From contig JAPTYO010000002.1 of the NCBI GenBank assembly GCA_036873135.1, forward strand, positions 39,485,452 to 39,549,451: a stretch of DNA of 64,000 nt, read 5' to 3'. Positions 43,058 to 53,273 of the stretch are shown here, in pieces; position 1 is the first letter of the stretch; every line of letters starts with the position of its first letter. Both the position numbers and the translations under genes were made by a program. Origin of the DNA: Clarkia xantiana subsp. parviflora (Eukaryota; Streptophyta; Magnoliopsida; Myrtales; Onagraceae). The notes beneath the pieces are model-generated. The model did not search any database. It was given only the letters and a program-made list of their open reading frames with translations, and had not been told where the DNA came from.

Positions 43058-44608
43058 TGTAAACACCTAATTTAGGAGCACGCGCGATTCGCGTAACGTG
43101 TGGCGCACCTAAATGAGGAAATGTCTAAATTTTGCAAGTCGCGAAGTTTCCAAAGATGCTCAGAGCCATATTAGGATAGTTATATGTATTTATTGCAGTG
43201 TATATTTTCTGAATATTTGTATTAAGTATTTAGAGTATTTATAGTATATTAGGAGAATAAATCAATGTAATTTACTGCTTAATTAGACTAGATCTAAGTA
43301 TTATAAATAGTGGTCTATGTTTACATTGTAAGGAGAAAAACATAAAAGAAAATATAAATATAACTCTCGAGATTTAAGAAAGCATCGATGTTGATGCTGT
43401 GTTTGAATTTCATGTTTTGTATATGTGTGTAACTTTTCATGTTGTTATTATGTTATATTATTATTTGATTTTGCTAATAGTGATTTGTCTTTTCCAACCA
43501 CGGATGACTTCCAAGTTCTAGCAGCCACACCCCACTCCACTTCCCGACAACCACTGCCACCACCATCAACGAAACTCCTAGTCTTGTTGCTCCTTCCTGG
43601 TTGTCACTTTACCTCGACGATATCAACCCTTTGATGCACACCGCATGCCGCTCCATCTAAGCCTAGACACCGTCCATTTAAATCTTGCCCGGCCCTGCCT
43701 CCGGAGCTTCGCCGCCCAACATCGGTCATTCCTATCCGCGATTATTTCGGCTCACTTGCTGCGTCCTGATCTTCCCCGTCTTTTGCAGGCTCAGCTTGAC
43801 TGTCCCCGACCAGTAGCCTAGCAATTTCACCTGGAAAGTCCTATCCACCGAACTCTATCACTACTGGATTAGCCCAGCACCAGACGGTGTTCGCTTCGCC
43901 ATTGCCATCCTCGGTGACCCGCGGTCGCAGCACCGTAGCTGCGCCCGACCCATCTGCACCGCCAGTCGTTGTCCCGCCCGCATATGTGCGTTCTCCCCTC
44001 CTAAGCTTTGGCGACTAATGCCCCTCTGCTGCAAAGGTAACATAAAACAACACTTGTCTTTTTCTTATATTCATTAACATATTATTATTATATTCAAATT
44101 AATTAGTTAGCCTAGATTGAAGAAGTTTAAGTTTAATTAATTAAAATCAGATCAATTGCTTAATATATACGTATCGAATGTATTAGATTATGTTCTGGCT
44201 TAAGAATGTTTCGGGTAGAACTCTTAGGTTTAATCTTAATTAGGAATTATAGTTAAGTTTATGTAGAATTTGGTTTGCCGTAGATAGTCTTCTTATGTAA
44301 TGATGTTTAATTTAATTTTAGCATTGTTAAATTTATTTGAAATAACATATATTTTATAAGAATATAGTTGGCAAATAAGTGAATTGAGTACCGAAAAGAC
44401 ATGGTTAAAAATTATATTTTTAAGTCGTAATAGAACCCCCGAACTCAAATTTCTGATCGTAGACCGATTGAATACTTAGGTGTTTAACTCGTTATTCGCT
44501 TAGGTAATTTAGGATTCTAGTTAGCCTTATAATTAACTAGTGGCGACTCTTTTCAAAATCCATATTTTCAAAACGTAATTCGCCATAGGTCAGATTTTAG
44601 GTTTGACA
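43058..44608 (+). repeat. OgreN 3' LTR
   Basis: 1,551 bp, TGTAAACACC...GGTTTGACA, same layout as the 5' LTR with many point differences. TATA box at 43302-43309. Confidence 0.9.
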
Positions 44609-44613
44609 CCTAG

Positions 44614-44912
44614 TTTCGGCCGAACCATAGCCCTCACCAAGGGTGTGCCAAATTGCCTTCGAGCAAACTCTCCAGAGATCTCTCCCCGTGCAAAGAATCG
44701 ATCAGAGGCTTTGCAGTGGAGCTTGCACCACGTAGGGCTTCTCTAACAAGAACCTCTACGGGTCCCGACCGGAGGATTGCGAACTCATCTAGAGAAGATC
44801 TTGGGTCTACAGATCATCGTAAAGGTATGTGTGAATCTTCCCCTGCGTAATTCTGATTACTAGCATGTACCTTGATTTAGTATCCGTAGTGATTACTCCC
44901 CGTAATCTAACA
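44614..44912 (+). repeat. Cop-3 5' LTR, second half
   Basis: Resumes TTTCGGCCGAACCATAGCC after OgreN and ends CGTAATCTAACA. Matches 63368-63666. Confidence 0.9.
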
Positions 44913-44913
44913 G

Positions 44914-44926
44914 TGGTATCAGAGCC
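44914..44926 (+). other. Primer binding site of Cop-3
   Basis: TGGTATCAGAGCC, one base after the LTR. Confidence 0.9.
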
Positions 44927-45494
44927 TATGTTAGGAGTTTATGATTTTGATAAATTGATTTTCTTGAAATTTAAATATGAAAACCGAAATTTTAAAAGAA
45001 GGTTTTTAAAATTTTCGAGTTTTAGGGTTCTTGATGAAATCGAAATTTTCATGACGCTCTTGGTAAAATAGATGTTCATGATCTTCAAGAAAAGTGTAAT
45101 ATTTATCAAAATCAAACATTGGATAGTAGATATAATTAAAATTTGATCTTAAAATTTGACTACTTGTTCCCAATTTTGGTGTTTTGGCCGAAAAATCCTA
45201 GGTAAATTACAAAGTAATATTTTTAACTTTTAAGCACCAAGAGTCAAAATTTTCGGCCACCATATTAAAATAATATTGTTTACCATATTTTAATTTTTAA
45301 TTAAGGTAACAATATATCTATAATTGGGAACAATATGATAGATTCACAATAATATATAGAAATATATATATCACTATCAATATATCTAAATATTTAATAG
45401 GGTTAAAGATATTGTTGATAAATTTTATTGCATAAAAGATTGAGAAAATATATTGTCAGTATATTTGTTACCCTATTAAAGATACTGACAATAA

Positions 45495-45540
<46 letters not shown>

Positions 45541-45642
45541 TATATAGTAGCCGATTTTTACTTATATATATATATTGTTGATTGATTTAATCTTATAGAT
45601 AGAATCTTAGCAATAAATCTATATATGTTTTTATGTGGGCCG

Positions 45643-45684
<42 letters not shown>

Positions 45685-46392
45685 AATATTGGAAATTATT
45701 TTATATAATTAATGTTACTTGGTAGTTAAGTTAATTATTTTTTAACTTTAAAACCCTACTTGGGCCACTAGTAAACATTTCGGCCTAACCTTTTGATATT
45801 TTTTAGTTATTGGGCCGGTCCAATATATTAAACCAGGACGGATTTAAATCTAACCGGGTGTTCTCAATCGGTTCGACCTAATCGGGTCGGGTCGAACCAG
45901 GGTAATTAAGTGGATCTAACCGAACCAGTTTCGTGTGTTGAACCGAACCAACCCTATTTTTTTGGACCGGTTCGGACCAAACCAAATTTTAAAATTTAAA
46001 ATCGGACCGAACCGAACCGGATTTACCGGGCCTAACCGGATTTTCTAAACCGGACCAAACCGAACCGAAATTGACTGATCCGAAATGATATCAAAACCGA
46101 ATTCACGTCAATTAAATAAAATATGGGGGTCAAGTTTTAAAATCCAAATGTTTTTTAACCTCTAAATGGACTACACAGTGCTCATAGGGTTGCTAACATT
46201 TATGCCTTGTTTTGATTATGGGGATGGATGTGAGAGATACATTTTTTTTGGACTGGATTAATTAGAGGGCTGAATTGTAATTGCTTATTGTTTAATATAT
46301 ATTAATGCATGATTAGAAATGTTGTCTTAACATAGTCAAGCTAGCCGGACATTACATGTTTTGGGCGGAGCCCTGGTTAAATATATGGAATG
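44927..46392 (+). other. Cop-3 leader, first part
   Basis: AT-rich and non-coding, matching the leaders of Cop-1 and Cop-2. It has long TA microsatellites (about 45496-45540 and 45645-45681) and the CCGAACCG / CGGTTCGG cluster (about 45835-46090). Broken at CGCAC (46393-46397) by Tat-A. Confidence 0.8.
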
Positions 46393-46397
46393 CGCAC
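46393..46397. other. Target duplication CGCAC (left) of Tat-A
   Basis: Repeated at 57287-57291. Cop-2 shows the uninterrupted order GCGCACTAGGATAGACA near 16021. Confidence 0.9.
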
Positions 46398-47054
46398 TAA
46401 TGGGTTTCGATATAGCCGTTAGGCCCATTAACGACGAGTAAACGGTGAAGTAGGCCCACTGGGCTCCAAAAGAGGCTTAGAGAACCAATACGAGGGGTCC
46501 CGACAAGGTCGGTCCCGACAAGGTCGGTCCCGACATATGAGCTGTACGCTCCCGATGATATGCCTTTAAGTAGGCCCCGATGATATGCCTTTAAGTAGGC
46601 CTTGAATCCCTGAGGATGTTGGCCCTGTCCCGATGACGAGGGGCCCCGAACGGTGACCAAAGGAGATAAACTCTGGAGTCCCCGACATCCGTCGGGACTT
46701 GTCACCAGAGGATGAGGCCGAGAAACACGCCCACTATCAGCATACTGGGGAAGTGGCCTGAAAAGACGGAACGTGGGTAAGTGGCCGAGATAAATGGAAC
46801 GTGGGATAACTACCTCCGGCAGTTATCGCAACAGGTAACTGGGGTAACTCCTCCCCTATATAAAGGAAGGAATTACCTCAGGATTGACACATTCACATAC
46901 TTTCATACTTGCTTGCCTACATCGAGATACTCATTTAAGCATCGGAGAGATTCTGGGCCACCGCCCGGTCTATCCCCTTCTTGCAAGATTACTTGGAGCA
47001 AAGGATTTCGGACTTCCGTCAAGAACGTGCCGGATTTCCAACCGTGATCCAACA
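46398..47054 (+). repeat. Tat-A 5' LTR
   Basis: 657 bp, TAATGGGTTTCG...GATCCAACA (the first G changed to A). It has a short duplication of CGACAAGGTCGGTCC relative to the 3' LTR and a doubled GATGATATGCCTTTAAGTAG. TATA box at 46857-46864. Confidence 0.93.
46857..46864 (+). promoter_or_regulatory. TATA box of the Tat-A LTR
   Basis: TATATAAA in CTCCCCTATATAAAGGAAGG. The 3' LTR has the same box at 57087-57094. Confidence 0.7.
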
Positions 47055-47055
47055 T

Positions 47056-47073
47056 TGGCACCGTCTGTGGGAA
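47056..47073 (+). other. Primer binding site of Tat-A
   Basis: TGGCACCGTCTGTGGGAA, one base after the LTR and one base different from TatN-2. Confidence 0.88.
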
Positions 47074-47109
47074 TCGTAACAAAAAGCAAAGATAGCTTCT
47101 ACCCGATCG

Positions 47110-50100
47110 ATGGCTGGCAAGCAGAAGAAGAAACAACGACAATCAGGCGGTTCCCGCCATCCTGCTGGAACTCTGAATTCGGGGCTGCCGGAACGCAGTG
47201 TTGATCAGAATGATCCTCCTCCTGCTGGTTCCCAAACAGGGGGGCATCATGATGATCATGAGGATTCCATTCGAAACTCGTTGGAGGACAGGGAAGAGAT
47301 CCCGAGGAGGGACCAGGATGCTCCGACAAAGGTGGACTTGGCGAAGGCTGTGATGGATGCCATGCCGATATTCCTGGAGACCATGGAGGCTCTCCTGGAC
47401 CGAAGGGAGGCTGCTAAGAAGAAGGAGGAAGAGTTGCCTCCACCTCCGTCGAGGGAGAATCGGGACGGGCAGGAGGCCCAACCCGAGCACCAGGACAAAG
47501 GCAAGGAGCCCGCTCAGTCGGAGCAGTTCGTGATTGATGGGCATGGACCGGTGCAGCATAGGACCATCTCTCTTAATGGTCCTATCACCCCCGACCAGGT
47601 GGTGAAGATCGTGAACATCTGTATGGGGGACCAGAAGAAGATGATGTCGGAGCTGAGGGATCGATCCACTCATCCCTTTGTCCCTCGATTAGGGAACACC
47701 ACTGCCCCGCCAGGACTTGGTATCCCGATAATCAAGGAGTATGATAGCGAGGGAGATCCAGTTCTCCATGTCCAGAAGCATGTTATGGCTTGTCTAGGCA
47801 GAGCCCCGGATGACGATACAGTGTGCGTTCTGTTCCCGGCCACACTTGGTGAGAGGGCCCTGACGTGGTTCTTCAGCCTTCCTCCAGGGTGCATCTCTAC
47901 CTGGACCCAGATGCATGATCGTTTCATCCAGCATTATCAGGGCCGTCGGCGTCTCCTGAAAAGCGCGAGGTCCCTGGCTGAGGTGGTACAGAGGCCCGAT
48001 GAGTCGCTGGCGCATTATTACCAGAGGTACACTGCCAGCGTGGCCGAGATTGATGAGGATATGTTAGAGGGAGAGACCATCCGCACCTTCATTCGGAACC
48101 TGACAGCACCATATGGCTCCGACCTGATGCACAGCGTGGCTGAGAAGGCTGTGTGGAACATGGAGGCGCTGCAGAAGAGGGTGAAGCAGCAAATCGACGT
48201 ACATGAGTCGAAGATAGCTGCCGGAGAGCTCGACCCTCCGAAATGGAACAAGGGGAAGCAGTCGTTCAAGCCCTCGGACGATCGCAGGAGGAAAGATAAA
48301 CCCGAGAGCAGTCGGGGTCGAGGCCGCTCCGATCGGAGGGAAGACAAGCGTCCTTCAAAGTCGGACAAGCGGGAGGACCGTTACACTCCTCTCATTTGCT
48401 CCATGGGGGCGGTGTTGGCGGTGATAGACCGACAGGGTATCGCCAAGTACCCCCCGAAGAAGGATGGAGACTTCATGGGAGCCCGCACCGATCGATATTG
48501 TCGTTTCCATCGCGCCAGCGGTCACGACACTAACCATTGTCGGGAGTTGAAGAAGGAGATTGAGAAGCTGATCCAGAGGGGGAAGCTCAAGGAATTTGTG
48601 GCTGGGCAACGGAGCCGATCCCGTTCCCGGTCCCGATCGCGGTCCCGTTCTCGATCCCACGATCGGTCCCCGAAGAAGGAGAATCCCGAGTCTTCCAATG
48701 CTCGCAAAGAAAAGCGGGGGACCATTAATGTGATCAATGGGGGATTTGCTGCAGGAGGTGATACTACGGCATCTCGAGAGGTCTATGTCTCTCGGATTCC
48801 TATTGCTGTGGTGCTGGGCAAGAGGGCCCGAACTTGGACTCCGAAGGAAGAAATGGTGATTCCCTTCTCATCGGAGGACCTGATAGGTGTGGAGACCCCG
48901 CACGATGATGCTTTGGTCGTGACCCTGAACGTGGATGGGTACGAGATGAAGCGAATCTTGATTGATGCAGGAAGCTCCTCCGATATTTTATTCATGGATG
49001 CACTGGAGGCCATGGGAAAAACCAAGAAGGACTTGATGCGTGCGGACTTCCCGATGGTCGGATTTTCTGGGTCTACCTCTTACCCGGTGGGGATGATTAC
49101 CTTACCGGTTGAGTTCGGTAGTGGCTGGAAGTCGGAGAAGAGGAACGTGGAGTTCGTGGTGGTCGAGTCTGCAGGGACTTACAATGCAATTATCGGGAGG
49201 ACCACCATCAACCCGCTGGGGGCAATTGACTCAACTGTCCATCAGAAGATGAAGTTTCCGACCGACCACGGAGTCGGGGAAGTCAGGGGCAATCAGGTGG
49301 CCTCCAGGAAGTGCTATGTCAATGCCACTCGAAGGAGGAATCGGGAAGCTATGACTATTTTCCAGACTGATGCCGATCCCAGAGAGGAGTTCGGGCGTCC
49401 CACCCCGATGGAAGATTTGAAGGAGGTCGAGATTGATGGACCTCAGAGGAAGGTGAAGATCGGGTCCGCTCTGACTGAGGAGAAGGCCCAAGAACTGATT
49501 GATTTGTTGAAAGAGTTCAACGAGCTATTTGTCTGGTCCCCGAGTGACATGCCAGGAATCAGTCCCGATGTGATTACTCACGAGCTGAAGATTGACCCCG
49601 CGATCAAGCCGATTACACAGAGAAGGCGCCCGATGGGTGCCGACAAGAAGATCGCGATCCAGCAAGAGGTGGGCAGGTTGCTCGATGCTGGATTTATTAA
49701 GGAGCTCCGATTCCAGACCTGGGTCGCCAACCCAGTCCTGGTGAAGAAGAGCAATGGCAAGTGGTGGATGTGTGTTGATTTCCGCGACCTGAACAAAGCA
49801 TGCCCGAAGGATTGCTATCCTCTCCCGAGGATCGACCAGCTGGTTGATGCCACATCGGGACATGAGTTGCTGAGCTTTATGGATGCCCCTCACACCGCTT
49901 TTTATGCTGATAGCGACATCTATCACTACGATGTCATGCCCTTTGGACTGATCAATGCCGGTGCAACTTATCAGAGTATGGTGAACAAGCTGTTCGGGGA
50001 TATGCTGGGGAAAACGATGGAAGCCTATGAGGACAATATGCTGGTAAAGTCCCGACAGGCCGAGGATCATGTTCACAACTTGGCCACGTTGTTTGAGCGG

Positions 50101-50181
50101 ATGAGGCTTCATCAGGTTCGCTTGAACCCGACCAAGTGTGCCTTCGGAGTGCACTCAGGGAAGTTTCTGAGCTTCTGGTGA
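47110..50181 (+). pseudogene. Tat-A gag, protease and front of reverse transcriptase
   Basis: A 1,023-residue open frame from ATG 47110. The order is an acidic/basic N-terminal region; a retrotransposon gag domain at about residues 210-325 (RALTWFFSLPPGC, ETIRTFIRNL); a Lys/Arg-rich stretch; a zinc knuckle at about 463-480 (CRFHRASGHDTNHC); an unusual Arg-Ser repeat at about 500-525; an aspartic protease around residue 616 (ILIDAGSSSDIL); and reverse transcriptase from about 820 (NPVLVKKSNGKW, VDFRDLNKACPKD, VMPFGLINAGATYQ). The FMDA motif runs straight into HTAFY, so roughly 15 residues are missing. The YVDD catalytic motif is YEDN (about residue 973), with the second aspartate lost. A one-base loss near 50178 ends the frame within the palm/thumb. 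The enzyme is therefore dead. Confidence 0.92.
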
Positions 50182-50833
50182 GCCAGAGGGGAATCGAGGT
50201 GAACCCTGAGAAGCTGAAGCCGATCGAGGAGATGAAGTCCCCGATGAACCATCGGGAGGTGCAGGTGCTGAATGGCCGATTGGCCGTGATGAATCGCTTC
50301 CTGTCCAAGGCAAGCGACCGATCCATGCCGTTTTTTGAAGTGCTGAGGGCCAACAAGAAGTATGAGTGGACTGCCAAGTGCGAAGAGGCGTTCCAGGCAC
50401 TCAAACAGCACCTCCACACCTCCCGCCGTTGGCGAAGCCCATTCCAGGCGAGCCACTATATCTGTATTTGGCTGTTTCTGAATTTTCTGTTAGCTCTGTC
50501 TTAGTGAAAGTCGTAGAGGGTAACCAAGTCTCCGTCTATTATGTAAGCAAGGCACTCGCCAAGTCTGAAATGAATTATCCCGCCGTTGAGAAGTATTTTT
50601 ATGCGTTGATTGTTACTGCTCGGAAGTTGAGACCTTACTTCCATGCGCATGAGATTACTGTTTTGACGAATCAGCCCTTGAAACATTTTTTGAACCGGCC
50701 TGATGCGTCGGGGAGATTAGTGAAATGGGCAGTCGTGCTTAGTGATTTCCGCATTCACTTTGCTCCGAGAACGGCTATTAAGGGCCAGGCGTTGGCGGAT
50801 TTCATAGCAGAGTCTACAGCCCCCGATCTATAA
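50178..50833 (+). pseudogene. Tat-A reverse transcriptase end and pol RNase H
   Basis: Continues in two shifted frames. LVSQRGIEVNPEKLKPIEEM and WTAKCEEAFQALKQHL are the reverse transcriptase thumb and connection. A second shift near 50425 leads to LYLYLAVSEFSVSSVLVK, YYVSKALAKSEMNYPAVEK and VLTNQPLKHFLNRPDASGR, which is the Ty3/gypsy RNase H. It ends at a stop at 50831-50833 after ALADFIAES. Confidence 0.88.
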
Positions 50834-50860
50834 GAAGCGGGCCCTGTAGAGGGGGCAACC

Positions 50861-51330
50861 ATGGAAGTCCCGATGGCAGAGCAGTCAGAACAGCCCAACG
50901 ACGAAGACACTTGGGAGATGTATACCGATGGCTCCACAAATTCAGAAGGATCGGGAGCAGGGTTCGTACTGATACCGCCAGGAGGACGCGAGCCCCTTCG
51001 ATATGCCTTGGCCTTGGCGTTTAGGGCCACCAACAATGAAGCTGAATATGAGGCTCTCATCACCGGCCTCAAGATTGCCAAAGGAACGGGAGTTGGTCAC
51101 TTAAAGGTGAAGTGCAATGCTAGCCTGATTGTGAACCAAGTCTAGAGGCGATACGAAGCAAAGAGCCCGATGATGAAAAAGTACCTTCGTGAGGTGCAAA
51201 CTTTGAAGGAGAGTTTCAGGAGCTTCGATATTGAGGCGATCCCGAGGGAGGATAATGTGGAAGCTGATGCCTTGAGCAAGTTCGCCTTGGGGGCAGCCCT
51301 CAATGAAAGTCGGAAGGTGCACTTCTTGGA
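50861..51330 (+). pseudogene. Tat-A second RNase H (extra, archaeal-like domain)
   Basis: Same frame as the preceding part. WEMYTDGSTNSEGSGAGFVL carries the first catalytic Asp, NNEAEYEALITGLKIAKG the Glu, and VKCNASLIVNQV holds Asn where SDSQLVVNQ normally has the Asp, so a key residue seems changed. A stop at 51143-51145 follows. The domain finishes with REDNVEADALSKFAL, which supplies the last catalytic Asp. An added RNase H of this type is the known mark of plant Tat elements. Confidence 0.88.
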
Positions 51331-52633
51331 GAAGGTGATCCTGTCAACCACCGACCAATCAGAGGTATGTGCCATCGAGACCGGATCGGAGGAGCCCACA
51401 TGGATGACCCCGATAGCCACGTACCTGACTACGGGGGCAGTCCCCGATGATGAAGTAGCAGCCGGCAAATTACGCCGAATCGCGGTCAATTACATGATGG
51501 TGGACAATCAGCTTTATAAGAAGCGGTATTTAACTCCTTACTTGAAATGTGTGGCTGAGCCCGATACAGATCGGATCCTTAGGGAGGTGCACGAAGGATA
51601 CTCGGCTTGTCATGAAGATGCCCGATCCGTCATGAGGAAAGTGCTGAACCTGGGCTATTACTGGCCCTCGATGAACAACGAGGCAACGATGCTACTCCGA
51701 TCCTGTGATGCTTGCCAGAGGTATGCTCCGAATATCGTGGCTCCAGCTGCCGATCTGACGTCCATCAAGAGTGCTTGGCCCTTCGCGCAATGGGGAATCG
51801 ATTTGGCGGGACCCCTTCCAGTTGCAAAAGGTCAGTGCCGATATTTGATTGTGGCTATTGATTATTTCTCGAAGTGGATAGAAGCTAAGGCAGTGGCCAA
51901 GATAACAGGGAATCATATCCTCAAATTCCTCTAGACCCATATTATATCCCGATACGGGATCCCTAAGGTGTTGATCAGTGATAACGGCCCTCCGTTTAAC
52001 GGGGTCCAGTGGAAGGAGTACCTGGAGGAACTGAAAATTGAGCATCGGACAGCCTCTGTCCATCATGCTCAAACCAATGGACAGGTGGAGTCAGCCAACA
52101 AGATCGTGATGGATGGCCTGAAGAAGAGGGTCCATGCCTTGAAAGGCAAATGGCTGGACGAGCTGGAAAATGTGCTTTGGGCTGTTAGAACAACACCCAA
52201 ACGATCGACTGGGGAGACTCCGTTTGGCCTCGTTTATGGCACGGAAGCAGTTGCTCCCGTTGAAATAGCTGTTGCATCCCATCGGACGAGGTATTATGAA
52301 CCTCTGTCGAATGATGAAATGAGGCGTCTGGACTTGGACTTGGTCGAAGAGAAGAGGCGGAATGCCGAAGAGGCCCATGCTCGGATGCGCTTGGCAACGA
52401 CCCGATATTACAATCGGCGAGTCAAGTCTCAACAGTTCTTTGTTGGGGAACTGGTCTGGCGTCGGAACGAATTTACCCTTTTGGATCGAATTAACAAGAT
52501 GTCGCCAAAATGGGAAGGACCTTATAAGGTTGTGGGGATGCCAGCTCGAAATGCGTATAAGTTGGAAGACCTCGATGGCAATGTGTTGAAGCATTCTTTC
52601 AGTGGTGAACACTTGAAGAAATGTCATGTCTGA
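51331..52633 (+). pseudogene. Tat-A integrase
   Basis: Same frame throughout, with one stop at 51932-51934 (a Trp codon position by comparison). The zinc-binding start has HEGYSACH and CDACQRY, about 30 residues apart (HHCC). The catalytic core has WGIDLAGP (first Asp), LISDNGPPF (second Asp) and GQVESANKIVMDGLKKR (Glu), so the DDE triad is kept. The C-terminal part runs WEGPYKVVGMPARNAYKLED to HLKKCHV. No chromodomain is seen, in line with Tat. It would insert the DNA copy into the genome if the frame were whole. Confidence 0.9.
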
Positions 52634-53273
52634 TATTAGTCGCCTTTAGTGGTGCAAGTTTTTTATCGTTTTGATTTGATATAAACAGGTTTTGAGCCAT
52701 CAATGAATAAAGAGGTTGCTTCCGATTAAATCGCTTTAAGTGGTGTGATTAAATCGCCTTAAGTGGTGTGGATAAATCGCCTTAAGTGGTGTGATTAAAT
52801 CGCCTTAAGTGGTGTGATTAAATCGCCTTAAGTGGTGTGGATAAATCGCCTTAAGTGGTGTGATTAAATCGCCTTAAGTGGTGTGGTTAAATCGCCTTAA
52901 GTGGTGTGGTTAAATTGCCTTAAGTGGCATGGCTAAATCGTCTTAAGTGGTGTGATTAAATCGCCTAAGTGGTGTGGTTAAATCGCTTTAAGTGGTGTGG
53001 TTAAATTGCCTTAAGTGGCATGGCTAAATCGCCTTAAGTGGTGTGGTTAAATCGCCTTAAGCGGCATAGTTATATCACCTTGAGTGGTGTTGTTAAAACG
53101 TCTTAAGTGACGTGTTGAATCACTTTAAGTGGTATGATTAAATCGCCTTAAGTGGCGTGGGTAATTCACCTTAAGTGCAACGATAATCGGAACAAAAATG
53201 GATTGATATTATAAAAGCCTGAAAGGTTCACGACAAAAGAAGGAAATTACAAGGATTCGAAAATAAAGCATTA
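52634..53273 (+). repeat. Tat-A 23-bp tandem array
   Basis: About 18-20 units of AAATCGCCTTAAGTGGTGTG-A/G-TT from about 52720 to 53180, with a 23-bp period and a CTTAAG palindrome in every unit. About 85 bp of ordinary sequence before it and about 90 bp after it are non-coding. Like the TatN arrays it lies between the gag-pol end and the antisense gene. Confidence 0.9.

Larger units (their letters stand above)
36274..44608 (+). mobile_element. OgreN, non-coding Ogre/Tat-like LTR element
   Basis: 8.3 kb. It has LTRs of 1,549 and 1,551 bp, a primer site, a 5.2-kb interior without gag or pol, a polypurine tract, and a perfect target duplication CCTAG (36269-36273 and 44609-44613) inside the Cop-3 LTR. 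The primer site is the one I associate with Ogre elements (tRNA-Arg type, from memory). The interior is mostly tandem arrays, as often found in the 3' part of Ogre elements. Confidence 0.9.

Noticed and set aside
52720..53180. CRISPR-like regular repeats
   Set aside because: The 23-bp units are directly adjacent with no unique spacers, and the setting is a plant retroelement.
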